Source: Trematomus loennbergii (Eukaryota; Chordata; Actinopteri; Perciformes; Nototheniidae). From it: 64,000 bases of DNA. How positions within the stretch are numbered: the stretch's first letter is position 1; every line of letters begins with the position of its first letter. This document shows positions 25,883-43,751 of the stretch, piece after piece. Both the position numbers and the translations under genes were made by a program. Below the pieces are notes generated by a model. The model was not told where the DNA came from. It searched no databases and saw nothing but the letters and a program-made list of their open reading frames with translations. The DNA lies in contig JAAOOA010000086.1 of NCBI GenBank assembly GCA_012861695.1, positions 3,803,293 to 3,867,292 on the forward strand, given 5' to 3'.

Positions 25883-26133
25883 GGCCTATGGTCAGAATGC
25901 AAAGCCTATTGATGTTTTACAGGTTCAAATAGGATACACCTTTGGACACATACTGTTGGAACCTTTGCATAAAACGTTTAATAATTGTAATATCGTATCC
26001 TTTTTGTAGGCTGACTGGCTGCCATCAACATTTGTGTTTATTGATTGTACTTTTTAAGAGAAGATTGTAGTCAGTCACTGCCCTTTGTTTTCTGTAAGAC
26101 ATTTTAAATTTAGGCTAGACAGCCTACTTTTAC

Positions 26134-26927
26134 TTAAAGGTCCCATGACATGGCCATTTCTACTGATCATAATTCCATTGTTGAGGTCTACTACAATAGA
26201 TTTACATTGTTCAATGTTCCAAAATCACATTGGTTTCTCATACAGCATCTCTGTATAGTATGTGTATTCACTCTCTGTCCTAAACGGCTTGTTGGAACTC
26301 CTGACCCGCCTCCCTATGAGCCCTCTGTGCTCTGATTGGTCAGCTCGCCCACTCTGTTCTGATGAGTCCACCACCGTTACAGCGGAACATCAGTGTTTAT
26401 GTGTTACAATGGCGTTTGTTAGCATCCAGAAAATGACACCAGTAATGACAAACAGATGAGAATGCTGCGTGGGGTCTGGGTGCCGTGTTGGCGGGACGTT
26501 GCAGGGCTCGCTGCTCCGCCCTTTGAGACTCGAGGAGCCAACAGTGTGAGCTGGATTACTGGTGTTGTTTCCTGGTTGCTGCGTGGGGTCTGCGAGACAG
26601 CGAGACACAGCGGAATTCAGCCTGAGAACACACGCAGGATCTCTGAGTGAGTGAGTGTGTGTGTTACGTCACTATGACCGTTACGTCACTATGATCGTTA
26701 CGTCACTATGACCGTTACGTCACTATGACCAGGAAGAAAAAAATTGAAAAAGAAAAAACGAGGCGTTCTGGGGCAGCATAGACAGGTATTTTCTGTGTTA
26801 GAGTTTTACTTGCTACAGGGTGTACTTTGAGGGTTTGTGACTCTGCAGACCGTTTACATGCATAAAAAGCTACATAACACACAAGGGGACGGGTAATAAC
26901 CGGAAAAGAATGTCATGGGACCTTTAA
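26134..26927. mobile_element. complete TTAA-flanked MITE, 786 bp, with CRE-like array
   Basis: The termini AGGTCCCATGACAT and ATGTCATGGGACCT are perfect inverted repeats flanked by TTAA (26134-26137 and 26924-26927), as in piggyBac-type insertion. Four 17-bp units with the core TTACGTCACTATGA lie at 26663-26730. The truncated relative is at 9193-9632. Confidence 0.85.
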
Positions 26928-29090
26928 GCAACAATTGGAATTCTCAACTTTTTCTTAGAGTATTTATACCGTTTGATATTAGTAATGTTAGTAAGTAAGA
27001 GGTCTTGATAATTCACTAGAACTGTGTCAGATCTAAAGTATGAGCCTTTCAAATAGCAATTCACCTACATGTACAGTACGCATGATATATTTTTTCACCG
27101 TTTACAAATTATTTAATTCAGAAATGTAAGCTTCAAGTAGATACTCTTCAATATAAGCATTCAACTAATTTGTAACCTCCTTGCACAATATATTACATTT
27201 AGGCAACAGTATACAGATTAGAGATGCCCTTTTCCTCTTTTATTTTGAAGGCAGAGTTGCCTACTTCCTGTGTCTCTGTTCATGTCTAGCTGTATGCCTT
27301 GACGCTGCTGATCTCTCAGTTGAGACTTGCCGGGGACTGACGGGTGTTTCCCGCTTCATTCATATCCAGCCTGCAGCTATTCATTCCTTTTACCTAGTTT
27401 AATGTGAGGCGAGGCTGCAGAAAAATGTGTTTGAGTGCTGAGCGGCTGTGGAGACAAAATGAGTATTTCTGTGACCCCTGGCTATAGAGGCTACTGTATC
27501 TCCCCAGGGTTTCTTTTAATATCACTCTCTCAGTTCAGGGCAGGTGGTTGGTGCTAAAAAACTATGGAATCATGGAAGAAGAATGGAAACAATATTTCCT
27601 TAATTGTTGTGAAATGTTCCCTCATGGGTTACACAAGGCCAAGGCCAAGAGAAAAGACACTTTGAAAGTTCCTTTGTAGTCCCAAATCACTCCAGATTAA
27701 TGTACCTTTTATTACAATGTGTTTTTTTTTCACCAGAATATTATAATAGGCCTTCACATAGTGATGTCCACGCAGAGCTGTGGATGTGCCGGTGACCTTA
27801 TCTCAGAGATAGCACGGAGACTTGGATGAATAATGGTCTTCTGTCTGCTGAAGGTGAGGCGCTCAGTTTCTCTCTACCTCAGTTATTACAGGTTTGTTTG
27901 CTGACCGTGTAACCAGGAGTAGAATTGGAGGTGTCTGAAGTCTCTAGGATTATCATAATCATGAATATTTAACACTAGATTCCTCGTGGCTACAAAGCAA
28001 CAGCTTGAGTAAACTATTTGTCTTCCTGACTTCTCTTTAACACTTCATGTAGGTGAGTGGCAGTTTTTGTACAGATTAATGCACCTTAATCATCAGAACT
28101 GAAATACTTTATTTATGACGGGGAATGCACATTTGGAATGAAATATATAAAAGGTAAATAAATAAAATGTCAGAATGTGCATTAAAAAGATAAATAAATA
28201 AACTAAATAATAAATAAATGCATTATTTTAGAAACATAAGAAGTTCAAGTGAAATTTCCAATAAAATAAAATAGAACATTATAACAATATATGACAATAA
28301 ATATGTATATTAAAAATATACAGGGCAAATATAGATATTTCATGATGATGAGGATGATGAGGATGATGATGATAAGCATACGTATTTAATACAATTTGCA
28401 AAGTGACTCATGATGAAAATGTGTTAAAATAGGAGCATTTCTAAAACAACAGTAATAAATAAATAAAATGTAAGCCTGGGCACAAAAGATAAAAACAAAT
28501 AAAAAATAAATTAACACGTTTCAGTTGCTTGCATGAAAGCAAGACAAATATTACAGACTGTGACTCATCTCAAATTCTCTGTTTGCAATTTTGAAACAGT
28601 TAATTATCTGTGTTTTTGAAAACTTTTCAGATGGTGCACCTTGTGTTTCTGCATTCAAAGCATGCCTTTGTGAGAATAAAACCTTAATGATGCTGCTCTC
28701 TGACAGAAGATGGAAGGCTGCGGGCAGACATAAATGAATTGCCTACACTGGAGGCTTCAAATGAACTCACATTTTATTTCCAGCTGAAACTGAATACATG
28801 ACCCTGCACCTGCAGAGATCCCAGATACACTCACACAACATGCCTTGATTGGGACTGAATGGAAAATAATGATGGTGTACGTGTGTCCCCAGAAGAGAGG
28901 TGGTTGCATGGAACAGAATTAAAAACCTGAAATGAGGGCATGGCGTCCATCCCTCTATGAAAACAGAATGTATTTTGTTAAATACTATAACACATTGAAA
29001 CATTCCCTACATGAATCCTTCCATCTATTGCATAAAAAGGCGATTTATATTGAATCATTAATATCTCGTTAATACCAATACACTGTAATA

Positions 29091-29290
29091 CGGGGAGGTG
29101 TGTGGCGCAGTGGATAGAGCCTTGGTGTTGGGATCAGGGGGTCACAGGTTCAAACCCCACTACAGTCAGCATGTCGTTGGGTCCCTGGGCAAGACACTTC
29201 ACCACAAATTGCTCCTGTGGGGATTGTCCACTGTATTGAGTATGTAAGTCGATTTGGATAAAAGCGTCTATCAAGTGACATGTAATTATA
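29091..29290 (+). mobile_element. tRNA-derived SINE
   Basis: It has an RNA polymerase III A box, TGGCGCAGTGG (29103-29113), and a B box, GGTTCAAACCC (29147-29157), spaced as in a tRNA. A core with TGGGCAAGACACTTCACC and a tail with GGATAAAAGCGTCTATCAA follow. It is a SINE rather than a functional tRNA because the stem pairing is poor and a retroposon body is attached. Degraded relatives are at 6160-6310 and 37870-38032. Confidence 0.82.
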
Positions 29291-31796
29291 ATACACAAGT
29301 TTTGTATTGCAGTACAATGTGCAATCTTTTCAATTTATATAATTTTTTCTTTTTTTTTACATTTTGCTTGAACTTTTCATGTTTATAATAATATATATAT
29401 ATTATAATTGTATTGCACCTTCTTAAGTTATAATATACATATATATATTTTTTAACTTTATTTATATAATTTTAAAATTGAGCAACTGTCATAAAACCTA
29501 ATTTCCTGAGGATCAATAAAATATTCAGATTTAGAAATATTTGTCTTAATCTAAATGAGACTCTGCTCCACTGTTGCAGTAATATAAGTCGGAGAGGCCT
29601 TCAAACTTCTGTAAAGTTGGATTTGAATGGTTAGCATTGGGTGATATTCTATTAGTTATCTTTGTTGCAGGTCTATGCTAACCCTGTAACACTTCATTTA
29701 AAACATCAGAACAAGGTGTTATGTTGCCTTCAAGTGCTCCTCATAAAACACTTACACTGCTGTGACATGTTGAGTTGCCTCTGGGCATTTTCTGTGTCAA
29801 AACAGAGCCCATACAGCCTTTACAAATCTTATATAAGTGTATATTTACACACAGGTAGTTGTTATTTGTTTTACCAGTAGGAGGCAGATACAAGTGGAGT
29901 GGTCTCTGCAGACTGCTCAGTTTCATGAAGTGTTGCAACAAGTGTGAGAACTCTGTCTGTAATCTGTCAGGACAGTGTGTGTCTTATTTAAAACGTGCTT
30001 TTCTTAAAATGAAAAAAAAAACGAAACAAGAGAACGATTTTAATCCTCTAATATGCAAACATAATTCATAGTGATATCAGTCATCAGAAGAAGTCATTAT
30101 ATAAAATGTTCTCTCCTCTTCTCTGCATTAACAGGCATAATACAAATGCAATAAGAAGATGCTAGCACAATCACATGTGGTTTATCTATGAAAAATGCAT
30201 TCACGTCTGGATATATATGGACTGGATAAACACTGAGATACTGCAGATGATTTCAAAGTGTGTGGGTTTTCATAACTACAGTGTTCCTTGTTTATATCTG
30301 ACTCGAGTTTTTCTTTTCTTTTTTAAAGAAATTATCAATATTCAATACATTAAATAACAATCAAAAAAGATTGGGAAAAAGTGTATAGCTAACAGATATT
30401 GGATACATCATTAGAACTCATAGTACATTCATTGTCACATCGTACCACAGGGTCATTAGCCATGTTTTGTGCTCTATAAAATTGTTCGCATATTCCATCA
30501 AAGAAATCACCTTGATTTCTTATTCTCGTAGTTACTTTTTCCAATATATACATTTAATTAACCAGATTCTTTCATTCCAAATGTATTAAGTTGTTATCTT
30601 TGAAACAGTTCCTTTAAATCTGACATTATATTTGATCCTAAACTTACTTTGGTGCATGAAATGTGTTTCCGAATGTGGTGCTGCTATTTTAACACAGTGT
30701 CTTTTGGTTTTGCACTTTTTATTCATTTGGAGACGATCATAAAACATTTAATGGTAACTGCCATCTTTAAAAAGTGTACCTGCTTCACATCCAGTCATAT
30801 TTGATGAAGTCCCAGTGCAGCCAGTGTTGCTGCAGGGCTTCTCAGTGGTGTTTCTGTGGGCTCTTGTTCTTCCACATCACATGCTCCCTCCTGGTTTTAA
30901 GATTCAACACACTCACTGCAGCAGCCACTCGTTTACATTCCATTTATCGTGGCGTCCACCACAATCACAGCTCAGCAAGTTGATGTTGACGCTGATGTTA
31001 GCGCGGCCCAAATTATTCTTGAAACATCGTTTTGAGACGCAACCAGTGCATCGCATAATTTCATCTCATGAACTGTCGACACCTCGGTCAAAATTCCTGA
31101 GGCGTGCTCGTGAGTAGAATGTCCTATTAGAAATGTCTAAAATGTGCTCATTTTTCTTGGATAAGAAACAGCACATATCCTTGAAATCTAATTTCTTCTC
31201 TGACTGGCATCACCCACTCTGACCCTGAAGAAAAAAGCTATTTTTGTTAAGGAGTAATGACAGCCTTTAGTTTGACCTGATTTGCATGATGATCCATCTC
31301 TCAGGTGAGCTAAGGTTTAAAACCCCTCCTCTAACCTTCCCCTGTACTTTCATTAGCATTTTCTCTTCATTATATGACACGTGAAATCAATGACAGATCA
31401 AAGCGTTGACCTTCCCAGAAAACATCAGAAGAATCCCGATGGTTTCCATTAGACAAAAATACTTTAGAAATTATCATAATCTCTTCAGTGTATCGTATAA
31501 TGGTTCACAGTGAGTGTTTAACCTTCATTACGAGCTGTATTTGTTTCATGTTCTGCATGAACAAGCAGTGTTTCATTGGTTTTCAATTGGTTTCCATTTT
31601 AGGGTACACTGGTTTCTAAATTTGGTGCGTTCCTCATTGGTTCTAATGGTTTCCATCTCTTGTTACATTGATGACTAATAAATCCCAATTAGGGATATGT
31701 GGTTGCCTTTATTATTTTTCATAACAGTGTGTCAAGATTTTTGCTGTTAGTTAATGGTTTTCATCGCAGTCTGTGAAGCACTGGTTTATGGTTTAT

Positions 31797-32050
31797 ATAG
31801 GCGCTTTCACACCAAGTACTTTTCCCAGGAATAGTTCCCGGAACTTTTCCCGGAACTTTTATTTCCTGGAACTATCTAGTAAATCGCGTTCACACCGGAA
31901 TAAGTCCCTGAGGGCGCCGCTAACGTCACTTCTTCTTCTTCTGCTTTGGGTTTACTGGCAGGCCGCAAACAACTTCACGGCGTATACTGCCACCCGAAGT
32001 CCTGGAAGTCCCGGAGTTGGGGACTGGCTTCGATATTCACTCTTAATAGT
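31797..32050. mobile_element. left part of a GGCGCTTTCACACC element
   Basis: It shares about 250 bases with the complete element at 36156-36799, including GGCGCTTTCACACCAAGTAC and GGCAGGCCGCAAACAACTTC. The right terminus is missing and a GC-rich element follows. Confidence 0.7.
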
Positions 32051-32139
32051 TTGATCTGTGCTCTCTATAAAGGCCGATCAGGAGAGCTGGATCTGATCGA
32101 TATGGACATAAACGCGAGTTAAGTATAACGGCTAATGGA

Positions 32140-32870
32140 AATTAGGGGTAACCCCTAGATTCCACCGGGTCCGTCTGCGGCGCGTTACGGGCGCGTTACG
32201 GGCGCGTTACGGGCGCGTTACGGGCGCGTTACGGGCGCGTTACGGCTGCGCCGCGGTGCTCACGGCGATTGCGGCCACTCTAGTCAATGGGTGCTATTCC
32301 ACCACACGCGGCGCGTTACGGCTCAGAAGCGTCCCAGAAGCGTCTCGGCGCAGGGCTCCTCTAAAATTAGGATCGAATCCTATTTTTGTCGCGGCGCAGC
32401 CGTAACGTAAGGTCGGGCAGGCAGGAAGTGGAACGTTCAGAGCATATATAGCATATATATATAGATATATACACACACACAAACTAATTTTGCAGACCCT
32501 ATCCCTCCGTAGTCTTTCAAGTAGGAGGAGAAATGCCAGCGTTCTCCTCCGGTTTACAGGCACTGTGTAAATTATATATATAGAATAATTATGATGATGA
32601 ATGCATTTTTTTACCACTAAAATACAGCAACACATCTTTGATTCATGTCGTTTATAACTGGAATATTACAGTTATTATTAACTGTGTCTGTACAAAGTAG
32701 CCTGTCCAGGAAATATGCCCAAATCAACAAAAACTGCGAGCCGGCAGGCAAGACGCTCCGCTTCTGAAATGCTTCTGAAACGCGCCTGGTAGGGTATGAC
32801 GCCGGAGGAGGCCGGACCAAGGCGGTTAACCACATAATGTTTAACATTGGAAGATGGGGCAATTGTGTTG
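32140..32870. repeat. GC-rich repeat with 11-bp tandem array
   Basis: Six copies of CGCGTTACGGG lie at 32181-32246, and related GCGCGTTACGG and CGTAACG motifs recur downstream. CpG density is far above the surroundings. It looks like a noncoding DNA element of fish type, but its exact ends are uncertain. Confidence 0.5.
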
Positions 32871-34398
32871 CATTTATGTGAGGATGGAATTATTGCAAAA
32901 AAGGTTTCCGAAGGGGATAATTCCAGGAATCAGAACAACTACTCTGACACAGCTGTAAAAAAGTTTTTAAACTGACCAACTAGAACACATCTTCTTTTAT
33001 AGCACAAAAGATGTTTACATATAATGACTTTAACATAATAACCACAATGAAGTCAGGAAAATCACATCCCAACTAGTGAAATGGGACCGTCCAATGCAAA
33101 AGCATGTGATGGCAGCATTGGCCTTGGCCGAGGTCTTCATTCTGTGAGTTCCATTCTAGTTTCTAAAGTTGTTTCAGTAGGTCTCCAGTTGGTTCATGGC
33201 CTCCTTGTGATATTTACTTCAAGAATCCTAATTGGATGTTTTCTTTTTAAATTTGGTTTGGTTTCAATAAAGTTTTAATAGAAATCATTCCATAAAGCTC
33301 ATGTTCAAATCCATCTTTTACGGTATATAATACCTGCATCACACATGAAGCAAACAAATCCATAGTGTATCGCTGCACACGGTCATGTTAAAGCTTTCCA
33401 CAGTGGGTGTCTGTTTTTGTGAATGTGTCTCTACAAGCTGCAAGTCAAAAGCCAATCACCTGGAATTCTATTAAATCCCTTGGAATTTTAGGAATTCCTC
33501 CTGTCCTACAGTAGTTCTCCCTATGACATTTGGAGAGGAGAGAGAGACGCTGGGATTGATGTGAAGTGATCAGCAATGTTCAGAGATGGAAAGATAAACT
33601 GAGGGGAAGTATTGTAACCTGAAAGTGCAACTGCACATTCAGGTGCTCTCGTCCGATTGACCTGCCCCTGTAATGATAGTGATCTTCTCCCTTTCTGTCT
33701 TTTTTTGGAAGACTGAACGTTTCCGGGAGGGCCAAGTTCAAACCACTGAGCCGAAGATTTACACTTGTTTCACAAGTTGATATTATGTTTGGCATAGTAA
33801 AAGGAAACATCTCTTTATTGCACAATCATTCAGTCATATCCACTCTGGTCTTGTTTGCCTTTTTTCTGTAATTTAAGGTTTACTCCCTCTCAACAACTAA
33901 AAAGGTTAAATGTGCATGTTGTGTTTCAGCTTGTCTCTGCTGCGCCCAAGTGGCCATAAATCAGAATGCAGGTTAAAAGCAGCCCGGCATGTGGAATCTG
34001 ATCCAGGAACAGTGAAAATGGTAAGCTTAAAGCGACACATGGGTGCATCCATGGTTTCTTATTACATGGATAAACTCATCTGACTCGAAAGGGTCCTCCA
34101 ATGCACTTGTGGCTCTATACTGTCTGTCCTGCATATATATTAATTGTTGCGTAATGTACAGGCAAATGGCTCTTTTGCCTCCACATTCATCTACTTTAGT
34201 AGCTATACCAGCTCTATATCGAATGGTGTCGCTATAGTCTTCTTCTGTGCTCCTACTACCAGTTATTTGCTTGGATTCCTGGCAAAGTGACATGCCTGTC
34301 TCTAGTCCTGCTACCACTGTTTTCTAAAACATCTTAAAGTATAGTAACCCTGAAAGTTATTTTAGAGACTTTCCCATTTTTGATCTTGCATATTTTCT

Positions 34399-34787
34399 TT
34401 AAAGGTGGGGTAGGTAATTTTGGAGAAACAGCTTGAGTGTGTAAGAATTTGAAAATACACAACCGGAAAAAATCTGCCACTTCCTAACAGAGCCCCTCCT
34501 CCAACACACACGAACGCGCACATGACCAATGAGGGCACGAGATAAGTTTGTGCACAGATGGAAGGCTGACAGGCAGGTAGGCCATCCAGTTATTTTAGCC
34601 GGGCCGGCTCAAATGATTGGTCGTGCTTTTTACAGTACTACGGCTTCCACAGATGATATTTTTTTATGGATTTTTTGTCAAAGCACTTAAGATATTCATT
34701 GCTATCGGGATGTTAAGAGCATTCCATGGAATATAACAAAAAGTGTATCTCGAGCCGGTTTCTCAAACTTACCTACCCCACCTTTAA
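34399..34787. mobile_element. TTAA-flanked MITE, 381 bp (AGGTGGGGTAGG family)
   Basis: Ends are TTAAAGGTGGGGTAGGTAA and TTACCTACCCCACCTTTAA. A sister copy is at 49489-49861, and a partial right end at 57130-57154. A GCCGG-centred palindrome is shared inside. It is noncoding. Confidence 0.82.
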
Positions 34788-34806
34788 GTATGCAAAGTTC
34801 TCATGA

Positions 34807-35289
34807 TTAACCCTCCTGTTATCCTTGGGGTCAATTTGCTGTTTTAGTAGTATAAAACATATACAAATGTCAATATTTTACACATATTTGTGTTGATTGT
34901 GTAGGATGATATTGAGGTGACTATTGCAAATGTATCATTGTAAAACAAAACTACCCTCTGCTTTAGTTATTGGTCCTTTAACAACATCAAAAGATCTTAC
35001 TTTAACATTTTATTTCAGTCAGTGAGATTTTATGGTGATTTATATATTTTTGATAGTCACATAATAGGAATTCTGGATGTATAAAGGGGTCTGTGGGGGG
35101 GAAGGTTGGGGTAATGTTTGATTTAAATGGTTATTTAGGTAGTCAACTAAGATACCTAAAGCACCAGAGACAATATACATATATAAAATTTGGAATATGA
35201 TCATTGTCTTGAGTTTTAAACTACTGGGGTCAAATTGACGCCCGAGGATAAAGGGTGTAAAGTAAATCTGAGGATAACAGGAGGGTTAA
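34807..35289. mobile_element. TTAA-flanked MITE, 475 bp (CCCTCCTGTTATCC family)
   Basis: Inverted ends TTAACCCTCCTGTTATCCT and AGGATAACAGGAGGGTTAA match perfectly. A half copy lies at 1796-2056. It is noncoding. Confidence 0.85.
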
Positions 35290-36155
35290 GCCAACCATAC
35301 TGAAGCATAAACAGAAGCATCCCCATATTCCCCAGGTACCCTGTCTGTGTGTGAAATGTTTCAAGGGCTGTTATTTTCTTCAAATGTTTCTTTGTCCCCC
35401 AAAATGCAATAGTGTAGCTCTCTTTACTACATCATCTGCATCCACAGATCTACTGGCTAATTATAAGAGCATTGATGTTCTTTGTGGAAATCCGGTGTTT
35501 CAAGGTTCATGGAATAGGCAGGGATTGTTAGGTAATGTTTTAACATTTGCTTTGAATACTTTGCTGTTTTTTCATTAGTTTAACAAAATGTTGTTTTGGT
35601 AAATAAATAAGTAATATTGATTTAAATTAGTTTTATTAGTTGTATTAGCTAGTTCTCTTTTCTGTACACTTCATGTATCACTACTTCCTATTCCCTTCCC
35701 CTATTGTCTCTTTCTGACTCGTAATCCCTACAATACAATCTGATATAGATAACAACCTGCATTCTGTATTGAAACACTTAGTCCTGCTTAAAGGCAAAGC
35801 AGCCATTTCCAATGGCAGAAGGCCTTTATATTATTTACTCATTATTTGATTGTTTTTTAATTGATATTCTGATTGAGAATTATTTGTTTGATAATCCAGA
35901 CAATATTTATGAGGTCTTTTATTAACTGTACATGTAAGTTGTATTTTAGCAAAATGTTTCAGCTAAATCATATCAAACCCGACGGAAATGACGATAAATG
36001 CTGTAAAAAGTCTCTTTATTTAGGTTTTTTGGAGAACTACAGTGTAAAGTTCCAAATCAAAATCAAATGAATTCACAGGTGAAAAAACGAAATAAACCTA
36101 AATATATCAAAAGAAAGCATGTCACAAAAGGTTAATACTTACAAAATTATTAATT

Positions 36156-36799
36156 GGCGCTTTCACACCAAGTACTTTGCCGTACTTAGTTCTCAATGCT
36201 TAGTTCATCGGAACTCTTTAGTTCCCGGAACTTCACACCGGAATAAGTCCCTGAGGGAGGATTAGGCAAATGAAGCCGCTGACGTCACTTCTTCTTCTTC
36301 TACTTTGGGTTTACTGGCAGGCCGCAAACAACTTCACGGCGTATACTGCCACCCGAAGTCCCCGGCCGGAAGTCCCCGGAATTGGGGACTGGCTTCAGTA
36401 GAAGCTGCTGGGACTCCCAGCAGCTTCTACTGAAGCCTTCCAAGTAAATCGCCAGAACGCCGACACCTGCTCATCTCCACCGCTCCCATGTTTTCTTTTG
36501 TGTTGCCATAAGTTAGTCTCTCTCTCCGTTGGTGCGCTGGGCTAATGCTAATGCTAATAATGCCAGCAAATACAATGGCGGCTTCACAAACTTTTCTGAG
36601 TTTTACGGGGCGTGGTTTTCAATTCGCCCAGCCAATCAGAAATTAGAACCTTTTCCTCCCCAGGAAAGTACCACCTCTCTAGCAGGGACGGAAAAGGGGG
36701 AAAAGGTTCGCAAAAAAAAGTTCTAGTTCCAGATCTTTTTGGTGTGAACGAAAAAAATCGGAACTATTCCTGGGAAAAGTACTCTGGTGTGAAAGCGCC
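36156..36799. mobile_element. TIR element, 644 bp, with internal perfect palindrome
   Basis: The left end GGCGCTTTCACACCAAGTAC and right end GTACTCTGGTGTGAAAGCGCC are inverted repeats. A perfect palindrome with 23-bp arms and a one-base centre is at 36391-36437. I could not identify a target duplication, so the superfamily is open. Confidence 0.75.
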
Positions 36800-36943
36800 T
36801 ATTGTGTGCTTGTAGTTAATTAGTTTCTTTATAAAATCCTCAGTACTGGGTATTTTAAAACAATGATTCTACTGATTGCCTCTATGACAATCATTATTAA
36901 AGATGCAAGAGACTCTACACCCTGCAGAGAGATAAACGCTGCC

Positions 36944-37076
<133 letters not shown>

Positions 37077-37869
37077 AATAAATGAAAGAATCTTTAAAAC
37101 AAAGCACTTCAGTTTACGCCTGCTTCCTCACCAAGTTGTTGATCCACCTCACACACTCTTCACACTCCTCACTTCCTTTCTGGGAATCAGACGTCGCAGG
37201 AGGTGGATGGAAAAGTCAACACAGTTTAGGGAGGGACTGGGGGAGTGTATAAATGCTGCTGTGATACATGCAGGTGATGTGTTTGTGTGTGGAGGAGGCA
37301 GTGAGGTGGCACACGGGGTTAAAAGTCCAAACCCCCCAGATGAAGGAAACACTAACTGATGGAGAGATGTCAATAGCATGATCACTTCCAGGGTCACTTT
37401 CTAAGACAACAACATGCAGGTGTGTCTCAACACACCTTAAATTAAGCACTTTCCTACAAATATATTACTTTTTTCTCCTATCATGGTCATGCACATGTTT
37501 TGTCTCTGTCAGAACACAAGTCCTTCAAGCCTTGAAAGCAGAAATGGATGTCAATGTAAAGGGCATGTGGGTAATATGTACAGAGATTTATTAGCAGAGA
37601 GGAACTTATATATTCATAACTACATTATTAGTAAACTATTAGAAGTATTAGTGTTTAACGAGCTGAATATAAGAATGGTTGTGTGTTAGTTGAGAATGAG
37701 TCCTTCATATCTACATCTGTCCTCCACAAGTTTAATATGCTGCACATCCTGTTTCTACAGTAGCCAAAAAGTGACAAACTAATCTTTGGTTTTGGAGAGG
37801 GGCTTTCGTGTTTTTGTTAATTAAAGGCAACTGTGCTTTATAGGGAGGGAATCTACATGTACCAATCAG

Positions 37870-38032
37870 AGTGGTATCGGTCAGTGGTTCAATCCCCAGC
37901 CATTGTAGTCACTATGTCGAGGTGTCTGTGAACAAGATACTTTAGCCCAAATTGCTCTATGGTATTGTATGTAAGTGTCTTTGGATAAAAGAGTCAGCGA
38001 AATGACATCTAAGGTAATATCATGTAATGTAA
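37870..38032 (+). repeat. degraded SINE
   Basis: A B-box-like GGTTCAATCCC and the tail TTGGATAAAAGAGTCAGC match the SINE at 29091-29290. The A box is poor. Confidence 0.55.
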
Positions 38033-38340
38033 ACTGTGGTAATGCCAGCCTGTTGCATGATTATGTTGGTTCTTACGTTTGTTATGGTAAGAAAGGCCTC
38101 AGAGCACGGATAACGTTCTGAAAGATACCATGGCGTGACCACATTTTTCCCTCTTTGGCATGTATGGCTACTGTAGTCTTGTAAAGGTAAGGGTGAATTG
38201 ATGGGCATTCAGTTGGCTGCAATCTCCAACTGCAACTCGCTAGATGTCGCCAAATCCTGCACAATCTCCCTTTAGTAAACACAGTCGAGAGAATATATTT
38301 CAAATTCAAATTGGGGGAGTTCCCATTCACTTCAACATAT

Positions 38341-38346
38341 TTTATT
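38341..38346 (-). terminator. deptor: candidate deptor poly(A) signal
   Basis: AATAAA on the minus strand, about 740 bases downstream of the deptor stop codon. No closer canonical hexamer was noticed. This is inference only. Confidence 0.3.
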
Positions 38347-39084
38347 TTACTTCCTGACAGCGTCTATTAGCCATGACTTCTGCATCGAGCTCACAAGAAC
38401 AGTCACATGATGCCCCTCTTATTTATACATGTCTTTCAATGGTTGCTTTTGTACAGTATGTCTAAATGGGCAAGAAAGTGGAAACAAATTTCTTCAAACT
38501 GATTAGTTATAATGTTTGGATATTTCCAATCAGCATTGGCTCCAACATTCAGCAGGCTGCTTGTCTCAGATTTACCCGTGCACCATTACTCATTGCACCT
38601 CTCCCAACATGTTTGTGACCCCAAACTCCACACGTTGTTGATAAAACAAATCAACAATCTGCTGCACAGTATTACAAGACAGTATTGACAGTTTATCTTG
38701 CCAGATTCTTTTCTGAGAGACTTTTAAAGACTGATTAATTATTTTTGGCGACTTTACAACGCTTTCAAAACGTACCAAGCATTCTTTTCAGATGATGTGG
38801 CTGCGATTCAACATTGTGTTGCTCTTACAGTTATATCTTCAGCCAATCATTCTGTAAACAACATGCTCTCTATCAGTTCAACACTTATCTAAAGACATAA
38901 TGTTTCCCATGTAATACCTGTTGTATCCTACTAATACACAACAATACCTGACAAGGTTATCTCCTGTTTCATCACTGTGTTCTTGCAGTCCTTTGAACAC
39001 AGGACACATGTATTCGTAACTTTTTTCATAAAAGCCAGCTCATCTTCCAGTGTACTGTCAACAGATCAGTGTTTCTTTCATTGC

Positions 39085-43751
<4,667 letters not shown>

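Noticed and set aside
29091..29165. A tRNA gene, because of intact A and B boxes
   Set aside because: Acceptor and anticodon stems do not pair well and a SINE body with the usual fish tail follows directly.
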